In this document: positions 24,101 through 37,200 of the stretch, one piece after another
Layout: each line of letters opens with the position of its first letter
Numbering within the stretch: position 1 is the first letter of the stretch
NCBI GenBank assembly: GCA_039707465.1
Contig: CM077643.1
Location: 317,693,919 to 317,757,918, forward strand
DNA from: Rhabdophis nuchalis
Taxonomy: Eukaryota; Chordata; Lepidosauria; Squamata; Natricidae
DNA length: 64,000 nt
Reading direction: 5' to 3'
Made by a program: the position numbers and the translations under genes
The notes under the pieces: model-generated
Seen by the model: the letters and a program-made list of their open reading frames with translations, nothing else
Told to the model about the DNA's origin: nothing
Databases searched by the model: none

Positions 24101-27100
24101 TGCCTCTCAGCCCCAACCCCTCCAGCCGGTGCAATAGGATACCATGGTCGATGGTATCGAAAGCCACCAAGAGATCTAATAGGACCAGGATAGAGGAATG
24201 ACCTCTATCCCGAGCCCTCCAGAGATCATCCACCAACGTGACCAATGCCGTCTCCGTGCTGTACCCAGGCCGGAAGCCGGACTGGCGCGGGTCTAGATAG
24301 GCAGTTTCCTCCAGGTGCTGGGGGAACTGTCGTGCCACCGCACTCTCCACAATCTTCGCTAGAAAACAAAGGTTGGAGACCGGATGATAATTAGCCAGCT
24401 CTGCTGGGTCCAGGGAAGGCCTCTTGAGGAGGGGTCTCACCACCGCCTCTTTCAAGATGGCTGGCAAGAACCCCTCACTCAAGGAAGCGTTCACTATTCC
24501 CAGGAGCCAGCCTCGTGTAACCTCCCGGGAGGCCAATACAAGCCAGGAGGGACACGGGTCCAGTAAACATGTGGTGACATTCAGCCGCCCCAGCAACCTG
24601 TCCATGTCATCGGGAGAAACAAAGTCAAACTCATCCCAAAAAACGGTCCCAAGACCTGCCTCCATCCACCCACCTGGGCTAATCTCGTCGGAGGTCAGTT
24701 CGTCACGGATTTGAGCGATTTTATCCTGCAGATAACATCCAAATTCCTCTGCCCGGCCCTGCAAGAGAGCTTCCCGCGGCCTCTGTTGGAGGAAGGAGCG
24801 GGTCACTCTAAACAGGGCGGCAGGGCGGTTATCTGCGGATGCGATAAGAGCGGAGAGATAATTGCGTTTTGCCGCTCTTATTGCCACAAGGTAGGTCCGC
24901 AAATGCAACCTTACCTGTGTTCGGTCAGATTCAGAACGAGTAGACCTCCAAATGCTCTCTAGGCATCTCTTCCGGCGCTTCATTACCCTCAGCTCCTCCG
25001 TGAACCAGGGAGCCAGGGTAGATTGATGCCGAGAGAGAGGCCGCAAGGGCACGACCCAGTCCAAGGCCCCCGTGGCCGAGTATTCCAAGCGGTCACTAGG
25101 TCCTCAGTCGAGTTGTGGGACAGGGTCACAGGTATTGGCCCAAGCTCCATCTGGAACCTCTCCGGGTCCATCAGGCGCCTGGGGCGGAACCATATTGGTG
25201 TTTCTGGTCCCGCCTCCCCGCGGTGGGGTGTGGCGGTTTGGAAGTCGAGCCGCAGGAGTGAATGATCTGTCCATGACAGGGGTGTGATGACTATTTCCCT
25301 CAATCCCAGATCATTTCTCCACTGGCCGGAGGCAAAAACTAGGTCTAGCATGTGCCCCCCGGTGTGAGTGGGGTCCCAAATTAATTGGGTCAGGTCCATG
25401 GCCGTCATGAACTCCCGAGCTATCTGTGATGTTTCACCTACTGACGGCAGGTTGAAATCCCCCATGACTAATAGCCTGGGGGTATCAACCGCCATCTCGG
25501 CTATCACATCGAGAAGCTCAGGTAGGGCTGCTGATATGTAGCGGGGAGCCAACTCATTAGAGAAGTTAGTGCATATTTTGGAAAACAGATTAGCTCCTTG
25601 AAGTTGAAGGGTAGCTGTAGCAGGCTTGAGTATCATTATCTTACAAAGCTTTAAATTATTTTTCTGTGTGATTTTATGTTGGTATTTGCTACTCAATGAG
25701 AGCCAAGCTGAATTCTATAGGACATTCCAGTCAACAGCTTAGGCATTAAAAAATGGAGCCCTAGTGGCACAGTTCTACAACCAGACTCAGTCTTTCCACG
25801 TAGAGCAAATAGCTAATTATATTGAAAGTTCCTGAGATGAAAATTAACAGGGCTTTACTTTCCACATTTAGTTTCTAGAATAGTTTACAGTATCATATTC
25901 TGGCTGAAAGTCCAGTTGAGATGGGTTCAAATAATTCATTATCAAGATGCATCTGGAGCTATGCTTTTCCAAGAAATAGAATATTTGACTATAGGTTGTA
26001 ATTGCGTTCGGCTCATCACCAGAGACCATCTAGACAGAAAGTCAAGAATTCCGTTGTGTAATTTTTTTTTTATATGTGTGTTACGTTTTTGAGCTGATCA
26101 ATAAATAAGTCAGGGAGACTAGGATAGATCTATTTCGAGCTTATTAGCTCTCATCAGCTAGCCATACCCTTACTGGGATTCGAACCAGGGCTGTATTACA
26201 TGCCAGGCGAGAGCCTTGCCATGAAGCCAGCTAGGTTCTGTTCTTGTGAGCTGAGACAGGAGGATAGTTATATATAATTGTTTCCAATTGGGGCCTTAAC
26301 AGGGTGTTGTGATTGGAGCGGTCGTTTTTCTATAAATATATAGAAACGCACAAGCAAGAAGCCAAAGGCACCAGCCTGAAGATGACGAGTGTGACCTTGT
26401 AGAAATATTGCCAAGATACTTTTAATCGTACACGGGACAAGACCCGAATAAACCAAGACCTATATACCTATACCTGTAAAACTCTATGAACATATATATA
26501 TATATATGTATGTCTGTGTGTTCAAGCTTTTTAGCTCTCATCAGCTAGCCATACCCTTACTGGGATTTGAAATAGTAAGGGGGGCGTTACATCAGGTACG
26601 CCTGATGCGCCAATTGCGCCCCTTACTGGACCGGGCTGCCCTTCGCACAGTCACTCAAGCTCTCGTGACATCCCGACTCGACTACTGTAATGCTCTCTAC
26701 ATGGGGCTTCCCTTGAGGTGCACTCGAAAGCTACAGCTAGTCCAAAACGCAGCCGCGCGGGTGATTATGGGAGCCACTAGATGCTCCCACATAACACCGA
26801 TCCTGCGCGAGCTGCATTGGCTTCCTGTGGTTTTTCGAGTGCGCTTCAAGGTTTTGACAACTATCTTTAAAGCGCTCCATGGCTCGGGGCCTAGTTATAT
26901 GCGAGACCGCCTCCTGCCCCATACATCCCTTAGACCGATACGCTCCCACAGAGAGGGCCTTCTCAGGGTGCCGTCGGCCGGACAATGCCGACTGGCGACA
27001 CCCAGGGGAAGAGCCTTCTCTGTGGCGGGCCCAGCCCTTTGGAATGACCTACCCCCTGAATTACGTACCATCACCGACCTCCGCCTCTTCCGCCAATGTC

Positions 27101-27549
27101 TTAAGACATATTTGTTCCAACAAGCCGGCCTAGCCTAACCTCCCATGGGGACTTTTAGGTAGTTTTAAATTGGGTTTTTAAATTTTGGTTTTAGCGCAGG
27201 ATAGGTTGATTTAATAGTTTTTTAAATTATATTTATTGTATTTTGTATGTTTTTAAATTTTCCTGTGCGCCGCCCTGGGTCCTTTGTGGAGAAGGGCGGG
27301 ATATAAATTATAAAAAAATGAAAAAAAAAATGAACCGGGGCTGTATTACATGATAGGCAGAAGCCTTAGCCACTAAGCCACCAGGTTCTCTTCCTGATCA
27401 GCTGAGATAGGAGGTTAAGTATATGGTTGTATCACAACACCCTGTTAAGCCCCAATTAAGGGAGGAAGCATACTGCTTTCCTTTTCTGCCTTTTGAAATA
27501 GATCTATCCTAGTCTCCCTGATTTATTTATTGATCAGCTCAAAAACCTA

Positions 27550-27583
<34 letters not shown>

Positions 27584-27707
27584 AAAGTACACAATGGAAC
27601 TCATACCTTTCTGTCTAGATGGTCTCTGGTGATGAGCCGAAAGACAGAAAAGGAGAGCAGTATACTTCCTCCCTTAATTGGGGGTTAACAGGGTGTTGTG
27701 ACATATA

Positions 27708-27743
<36 letters not shown>

Positions 27744-28200
27744 TGTATGTATGTATGTATGTATGTATGTATGTATATGTGTTTTCGTAGATTTTCACGA
27801 GTATAGGTATGTAAGTTCTGGTTTATTCAGGTCTTTTCCCATGTAAAATATCAGGCAATATGCAATACAGCCCCGGTTCGAATCCCAGTAAGAGTATGAC
27901 TAGCTGATGAGAGCTAAAAAGCTCAAAATAGATCTATACTAGTCTCTCTGATTTATTTATTGATCAGCTCATAAAACTAACACACATATTAAAAAAATCA
28001 CACAACGGAACTCATGGCTTTCTGTCTAGATGGTCTCTGGTGATGAGCAGAAAAGGAAACAGTATGTCTCCTCCCTTAATTGGGGCCCTAATATGTTAGA
28101 TTTTTAAGGGATGATTTAATAATCTTAAAAATTAAAAAAAAACCTTAAAATGGGCCTAAAAACAGGAGCTGTAAAATATTCTCTCATATATCTATATCTA

Positions 28201-28271
<71 letters not shown>

Positions 28272-31200
28272 ATCCAAATATTTTAATTTTTAAGAATAAA
28301 AGTAAATGTTATGATTTAAATCATCAAAATTAATTATTTAAAATTCCAGAGGCGGTCTAAACAAACTGACCATGTTTTCACTCTGTCAGTCAAAAGATAA
28401 ATAATTTAAACATTTGTTGCAGTATTTCCTTCAGCTAAATAGTTCATGTCCCTTCTATTTGTTTTTTTATTTTTCTTGAAATTCTGCTTTTGGATAATTT
28501 CATTGGATCATTGGATAAATTGTAAGTTTATTAATTTGAGGTGATTATTTTACTGAAAATGCAATAATGCCATTTATATTTTAAGATAGGCTTAAGATAC
28601 AGAAGGATCTTGACAAACTTGAACATTGGGCACTATCTAACAAAATGAAATTCAATCGTGAAAAGAGTAAGGTTCTACATTTAGGCAAGAAAAACAAAAA
28701 TGCACAGAACAGTATAGGTGGTACCTTGCTCAATAGTAGCAACTGTGAGAGGGATCTTGGAGTCCTAGTGGACAACCATTTAAATATGAGTCAGCAGTGT
28801 GCAGCAGCTGCCAAAAAAGCCAACACAGTTCTAGGCTGCATAAACAGAGGGATAAAATCAAGATCATGTGAAGTGTTAATACCACTTTATAATATCTTGG
28901 TAAGGCCACACTTGGAATACTACACTCAGTTTTGGATGTAAAAAAGATGTGGAGACCCTAGAAAGTACAGAAAAGAGCAACAAGTATAATTAGGGGACTG
29001 GAGGCTAAAACATGTGAAGAACAGTTGCAGGAACTTGGTATGTCTAGTTTAGTGAAGAAAAGGACTAGGGGAGACATGATAGCAGTGTTCCAATATCTCT
29101 GGGGTTGCCACAAAGAAGGAGTCAAACTATTCTCCAAGGCACCTGAGGGTAGAACATGAAGCAACAGGTGGAAACTAATCAAGGAGAGAAGCAACTTAGA
29201 ACTGAGGAGAAATTTCCTGACAGGACAATTAATCAGTGGAACAGCTTGCCTCCAGAAGTTGTGAATGCCCCAGCACTGAAGTCTTTAAGAAGATGTTGGA
29301 TAGCCATTTGTCTGAAATGGTATAGGGCTTCCTGCCTAGGCAGGGGGTTGGACTAGAAGACCTCCAAGGTCCCTTCCAACTCTGCTATTGTATTATTGTA
29401 TATTACTAAATGTGAAGACCTTGTTTGTATTCCATTTTTATTGCATTTTAATCTTGTTTAATATTCTGCAACTACTCGGCATGATGTACTAAATATTTAT
29501 AGCTTCGTAGTTCTTGTTGTAGTGGAAGAGCCTAATATTATCTCTCAGAAATTAACATCTTGTTTTAACTTAAATATATGGAATGTGGCATGTAGGCAAA
29601 CATGGCTTTTCTTGTCTCATAGCCACAAGAAGTACAGCAAGAAAAATATACAATTCCATTTGCATATTTTATTTTTACTGCTACTAAGCCAGTGACACCA
29701 GCTCTTTTAGTTTCAGTTAGTTGCTGAACAACAAGAGCAGCTGTATTTTAGAAATGTATATTTATTAGCACTTTTACCATTACCTTGTGTTGGCTGTTAT
29801 TTTAGAAACCACTGAGGACAATATGAGATTTAGACTGAAATGTCATTATTTGTTCTTATGAGTTGGATTGATTTAATTTCTAACTCTTGCATACATGCTT
29901 TTGTCACGTACACACCCACACATACGCACATATACAACAACACAAAAGTACTAAGGATTTTTCCAAGAAGTCTTCATTATGTCAGGGACAGCAATCACTA
30001 TCATATCCAATGTTTTGAATTCTTTAGAACAAACGATTGAGCTACTAGATGTTCACATGTAGCCTTCCGAAGATTCTGCTTCTTTCAAAGCACCAGAGTT
30101 TTTTGTGCTATCTACTCCAATTCAAAGGGCAAACTACAACATATTAAGCTGCTTCATACGGAATCAGAATGTTCTTCTGCATAACCCAGTATTATGTGTG
30201 CTGACTGCAACTGGACGTGAGTAGGTTTTGTGCCAAGGCTTTTTACCATGCAATCATTTTAATGATGCAGGTTCCATAATTTGAAATCTGGGTTTTCTAC
30301 ACTGAACTGCAAGTAATCCTCTACTTACAACAGTTTTTTTAGTGACCATTAGAAGTTATAAGGGCAGTGAAAAAAGTGTCTTATCACTTTTCTCAAATGA
30401 CCATGGCAGCATAACCATGGTCACACAATCAGAATTCAGATGCTTAGCAATTGACTTGTATTTATGACAGTTGCAGTGTACTGGGGTCATGTTGTCCACC
30501 TTTTGTGACCTCCTGACAAGCAAAGTCAATAAGGAAGCCAGATTCAGTTAACAACCATGCTACCAACTTAATAACAGGAGTGATTCACTTAACAACTGTG
30601 GCAGGAAAGGTCACAAAATGAATAACGGTCTCACTTAGCAACAGAAATTTTGGGCCCAGTTGTTGATGTAAGTCGAGGGCTACCTGTATTCTTAACTTCG
30701 AAGGGTCCTTGAAGTTCATCTGATCCAATACCAACCCATCTAGAGGTTTAAGTATTATAACATTTGTGCTGAGTAACCATTCTGCTTCCATTGAAAACAT
30801 ATAAAGGGATTCCAGTGTTTTCTGATATAGGTTATTCCAGTATTAAACAGTATAAAGAAGAGGTTTTTCATGATGTTTAATGAAAATAGTCTTTTTGGTA
30901 TTGTGAATTTATTGCTTAGGTCCGGTTTAAGTAGAGATAGTCTTCTATTTACAACTGTAAGCTAAGCAGGAAAGCCGGAATAGAAAGCTGTAAAATTATT
31001 GTATATTATTTTATATGTTCTGTGTTTTGTTTTGTTTTGCACTCTTGATTTTTTTAAATTATTTATACTTGTTATGTCTCTTCTGATTGTTTTTAAAGAT
31101 TAAAACATTTAATAAAAATTGTTTTTTTTTTAAAATACAACTGTAAGTGAGCCTGCAATTATGTTCCTGTCATAATGCTTGCTAAACAGGTCATCATGCA

Positions 31201-34200
31201 ATGATCACGATAGATTTTAACCTTCTATGCAATGTTTGCTAAATGAATGCGGTGGTAATTAAACAAATATAGCCGGTAAGCAAATCCATTGTGTGCTATA
31301 TGGCGGTTTTTTTGCCAGAAATGAAATAAATGCTGATTTGGGGCAAAAACTTCATAAATCATGGTTATGTGACCATGGGATGCCACAAACAGCTATAAAT
31401 GCAGGCTGATTCCCAAAGTGCATAAAATGTGGTCACATGATTGCAGGAGGGGGTACCTGGCCAGAACTTTGAATCCGGGTCATTAAGTAACTTTCAAGGG
31501 GTCTGGTCGGTAAGCAACTAGTTGTAAGTCAAGGACGATCTGTAATACATTACATGGCCAACTGAAGTCCCAATACCGCACTGATGTAAGGTTTCCTAGA
31601 GGAACACTGATATACATGGGAATTACAGTTCTCTGATGCTAGAGTTATGTAATGTTTTCCTGTAAGTAAAAACTGTTCTTCTATAGAACCCCTCCCTCCC
31701 CCCAAGTTTTCCACAACATTTTTTTTAGTTGTAAAAATTGTGTATTTTTCTCTGTAGAAACATATCTTAAGCATTCTTAAGTTTGTAGAAGATTTTGGTC
31801 TTCATATTAGGTGTCTGCTGCCTTTCCCAGCAAGACAAGAAAACTGCATTGTATGTACATATATAGAAATTAGTGGCCTATTAATGGTTTGCTCACTAAT
31901 TAATGTGGCATTGGTGTCCACAGAATTTGTGAAAGAAGGATCAAATGATGAAATGTCCCTCATACTGTAGGGTTTCAATGCAAACTCTGCCCCTTTTATA
32001 TTCGTGTACTTGCAAGGTATGGGATAACGCTTCATTACAATGCACACTTGACAAAAGTTTACTACAGATGCATTAAGTATTTAGCAACGCGTATACACAA
32101 TTCCCTGGGCTATTGCATGATTCATTTTTTTAATAGATTGAAATGTATATAAGTCAATTTGTGATGTAATTCTGGCAATTTTACTAGTTTGTATATCTCT
32201 TTTTTGTCCTGTTAACTGATCATAGGGGTTACTTAAAAAAAATTCAATTCAATCTACAAGGTTTTCCAACCGAAGACATAAAAGTGATGCACTAGTAATG
32301 AGGGAAAAATACTGCTTTAAGGGAGCTAATATATATACCTCACTGAGTGGCACCGGTGCAGAAAGATCATGACACTTAGATGAAAGCATTTAAATTGGGG
32401 TGGGTTTCTTCCCCCTTCCCCTTTGGGGTGGGATGGGGATTGTAAACCTATAATTCGTAATTTCTTTCATTGCTTATACTTAGGCAAGAGTGCAGACTTG
32501 AAGATGCTGCTTGCAAGATATCAGAATCTGATACTGAAGACTTATCGGATGAAGCAAATACTGAAACTTTCTATGGAACCTCCCCTCCTAGCACACCACG
32601 GCAGATGAAACGCCTGTCAACAAAACATCTGAAAAGCAACGTTGGGAAACCTACCAACCGTTCTGCCTTGAAAGGTATGCAAGATTTTTTCAGGATTGCA
32701 AAAAGTAAAGCAGTCAGCAGTGAGTACCTTGGTATTCTGCTTGAAATCTACTGTCGTTTTCCCAGTATGTTTATTATATTACACAAGTGGTAGTCAATCT
32801 GGTCCCTACTGCCCGCTAGTGGGCGTTCCAGCTTTCATGGTGGGTGGTAGGGGTTTTGTCCGATACTGAAGCACTTTCCTTTTTTTAATTTAATTGACTT
32901 CCCTACTTTATAAATCACCATTACTGTAGAACCGGTGGGCGATTCGAAAATGTTACTACTAACAGAGATACAAAAGTGGGCGGTAGGTATAAAAAGGTTG
33001 ACTACCCCCGTATTAGACAGACAAAATGGGAGCTTTTGTCCAACGCAGTGAAAATTGAGAAATGAACGGTTTCTGTGGGGAGAGAGGAGGGAGAATTGAT
33101 AAGAGTCTCTTCTTTTCTGCTGAATGTGCAGAAATCTTCCATTCTCCTTTTTCATTTGATGAAGAATGAATAGCCAAGCTTATATCCATGGAGCCTACTG
33201 TTCTGCCACTCCTGATACAGAATGGCTAAGCGTTAGTGGGAAGATCAAAGGGCTTCAGATTCCTGTCTCATCACTTGCTCTTTTGCAATATAACTGGCAC
33301 AGAAGAGCAGCAGGATTAAGAGGGTTAATTCGTTACAAAGTATATTAAAAGCAATTAGAAATGGGAAGAAAATAGCATTGTGGATAGTCAGCTTGTCCAA
33401 AAGTTGTCTAGTTGTCTATTTAGCTTGGTATTATCTGTTCTGACAGGCAATAATAGTTCAAAGTTGTCTGATACAGAGAAAAGACAGTTTTACCACTCTA
33501 AACTATTTAACTGTTTTATCTTTATTAAGCAAGACAGGTGCTCTATAGTTCTGCATGGGTTTATATAAGTAAGAGTGCAGAGAAAAGTCATGTATCTTGA
33601 ATGTGTATACATTATCTTGACAAATATGCATGCTTATTGCCATGGAAATAAAATCATCTACTGACTACTATTGAAATTTTGTCAAGAAAACTGCAGGGAT
33701 GTATCCAGGAATCAGACATAACTTGAAGGCATTAAAAAAAAGTAAAAGTTTTATTATGTCAGCCTATATGTACTCTGGCAATATATTTATTGCAAAATAT
33801 ACGAATATTGTCAAAAATTAGAAATATTCCTCAATCTATGCAAACTGTGTAGCATCCTGTTTAGCAGAATTTCAGGTGTAGTAAAATTATAAATATTAAA
33901 TAATTCTCTTTTTCTGCTGCTTTTTTATTGTAAATGAGATTCATAAAAGATATAACTTTAAAAGTATTCCACATTTTATCATTCTTAAAATAACTCTTAA
34001 AATAGGTCATTGTTATACTGCTATTATCCCAAGACCATAGCTACTTTCTAAGATTTAAACTAACTTTGTTCACCTAAGTATTCATAACACTTAGCACCTT
34101 AGTTGTTAAAAAAGTAATAAAAAGCATTTTGTAGATCCAGATACATTTATATGGGTTTACAAGGTATTATGCACATTACCGTATTTTTTGGAGTATAAGA

Positions 34201-37200
34201 TGCACCCTTTTCCCTCAAAAAAGAGGCTGAAATCTGGATACATCTTATACACTGAATACAGCATTTGTTGCCTCCCGAAACCCCTCCCCCTTCACTAAAA
34301 TGGCTGTGCAGGGCATGGATAGCCTCTAGGAAGTTTTTAGAGAGCTCCTGAGGGCTGGGGAGAGTAGAAATGAGCAAAAAATGGACCGGTTTTTGCTCAA
34401 TTTTATCCCCCAGGAGCTCTCTATAACCTTCCTAAAGGCTATCCATGCCCTTTTTGTTTACAGAAAATGGGCCCGTTTTTGGAAGGTTTGCAGAGTGCAA
34501 AAACTTTTTTTTATTTGCCTCTTCAAAACCTTGGTGCGTCTTATACTCCAGTGCGTCTTATTCTCCGAAAAATACGGTGCATGTGTAAGTCTTACCCAAC
34601 TGCTGAAAATTCCAAATATAGGGAAAAATGAGTGTAGGAATGAGTTTATGCTTTTACATTAAAATTTGGAATAAATTACTAGTAAAATTTCCATCATTCC
34701 TGTGTCTCAATAATAATGAAAAGACAAACATGTATAATTATGTCCCTGCTCAGAATTATATTAATAGTTTATTTAAATACTCTATTGATAAAACCGTTAT
34801 TTTTGCAATAAGATTAATCCAAAAAAAATGTATTTATTAAACTGCATTTATAAAAACCCAATTTTTCAAGGACAACATACCATTCATTAAAATCATAGTT
34901 TAAATGTTTTGAGTGGAATTTAAAATATACAAGAAGATAAGCAAGAAAAGCCATGTTGAAGTAATTAGTAGTTCCTAAGCAACACATATTTTGAAAGATA
35001 TATAGTCATATAATAAAGTAATCTTTCTCTGGGGATGAGTAGACAGTAATGTTAATTCCAGGTTTACTTACTAGGGAGGACATGCCAGAATCAGCAGGCT
35101 ATTACTAAAAAAATCCCTCTGTGGTCAATATACATATAAATAAAATGTTCACATTTTCCCCTCAGAAAAGTTGCAGTCAGAATTTTCACTTCCATATGTT
35201 GGACTTTCTAGATTGTTTTAGGGGTAGTTCTGTGTCATATAAATGCCATAATGGAAAGCTATAAGGTCCATAGTTGGTATACATTACCATTACCAGCCTA
35301 TGTTGGTAAAGTACAGTTTGTAGCACAGAGGACACTTGGGTCTTTAGTGACCAAAAGAATACTCAAATTATTGAAATTGATCTTTTAAGAGTTGTCGATC
35401 ACTTTCCAGAATAAGGTAACCATTGTTCACCTGGATAAACTTATCTGCTCTCAGCATTTCCATCTTGTCCAGAAATGCTGGGTGGACAGACAAGACGGAC
35501 AGAAGTTGTTAGTCTTTACCAAGCCCATTACTGTGGCCAGCACTGAATTAATATTTCTGCTTCACCTGGAGCTAATGAAAACAGACGGCTGTCATCAGCA
35601 AAGTGGTGACATTTCTCCAAATGATCTCACTCAGCAGCTTCATGTAGATTTTAAACAGCATGGGGGATAAAATGCAACCTTGCAGAATCCTGCAGCACCA
35701 TTTTCAGGAGATGGCTATGCTGTGCAAGCAGGGCCATGCATAGAGTTCCCTTTCATCTAACTTGGACAACCTCTCCAGAAGTACATCATGATCAATAGTC
35801 CAAAAGCCCACTCAAAGGTTCAACAGAATCATCAGGGTCACACTCCATGTTCTTTCTTTCAGCTAAGAGAGATGAAGATAAGGGTTATTACACTAGGGTC
35901 AGGCTTAAACTAGCCAAAATGGATCTACAAAATTGATCTGTTGCTCAAGTATCTCTCTCAGGAAGGGGATGTTGCTTACATCAATTTAAATGAAATTATA
36001 CATTGATGAAATTAGTTTTACAACCTCATAGATCTTATGCAATAGTGTATATGTTTTAGAAAGATTTAATTACGAGTTTTAAGAAAAAAATTATGATTCA
36101 TCTCCATTCCATCAAGGGTTATTCTCTGAAGACTTGTGTTTAGTCACTGGTTCTATCTGTTATGTATAGTAAAAGAGATAATTGTAATGAGAAGTCACTT
36201 CTTAGGGTTACAATTAGTACAACTGAATGTTTCCATTAGCCCTGTTACTTTAAAAACTCCACAATATAATTATGATGCCCTTAGGTACAAAATGACTCAG
36301 AGTGTCTTGAAATTTGAGTGGAGTATGTTTCAAAGAGCTCTTTGGTGTGGTTATCAATTATTGCTACTTACACATTCATGGAAATTTCTAAAATACGTTT
36401 TTTTTTTCATTCTCATGTTAGATTTTGGTTTACGTTGAATGACTAGGAAGACATAATGAAGAGTTACAGAAATTAAGATAACTAAATCAGATAATTGAGG
36501 TTTATCTCATTGTTTAAAAACAGCAGTAACACAAAAAACCTGAAATTTTAAGTAAAAAGTTAATTTGGTATGTGGTTTTGTAATGACAGGAACCTAATAA
36601 TTCAAAGTTTCAAACATGACCACAGATAACTTTAGATGTAATTACTGAAGCATCAGTGTGTTATGGTTGAATGAGTGGGATATGACTATCCCGTTGCCAT
36701 TCTCATAACTACGAAGACATTTTATCATCTTAATTTGTGGGCACAGCTAAGTACCAGGTAACAATCTGTACTATATAGATATCATAGGAAGGCAGATGGA
36801 GAATGATGTCTTATGTCTTATGACATCATCACATAAATAGTGCACATTCTGTACTGTACACCATCTGCATCATGATTTGACTGAGCCAAATTACATAATT
36901 TGCATAATTCACATGATGTTGCGATGTTTGACATCAATGTGGTTTCTTACTGGATGCCTGTGTGCCAGAGTTTCATAAATTTATGACGCTAGACATAAAA
37001 AACATGGGCAGAATATTTGAGTGGCATTTGTGTGATATCTATTAGGTTTTGAACCTTTTACATAATTTTAAGGGACTGTCATGAATGTGTCATGTATATT
37101 TATCATACAACGAAACTGAACACTTATGGAATGGAAGAAATAAATAAAATTAGTGTAAAGTAGGTTTTTTTTAAAGCATGTTTTTCTTTTGATGTGGAAA

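Noticed and set aside
26172..26234. Possible tRNA gene (box A and B-like motifs)
   Set aside because: The motif is the head of a repeated element found in several copies with a constant tail; a proper cloverleaf with anticodon arm could not be drawn with confidence.
27700..28272. Regular short repeats resembling an array
   Set aside because: Simple (ATGT)n and (TATC)n microsatellites without unique spacers; not CRISPR-like, and the DNA is from a vertebrate.
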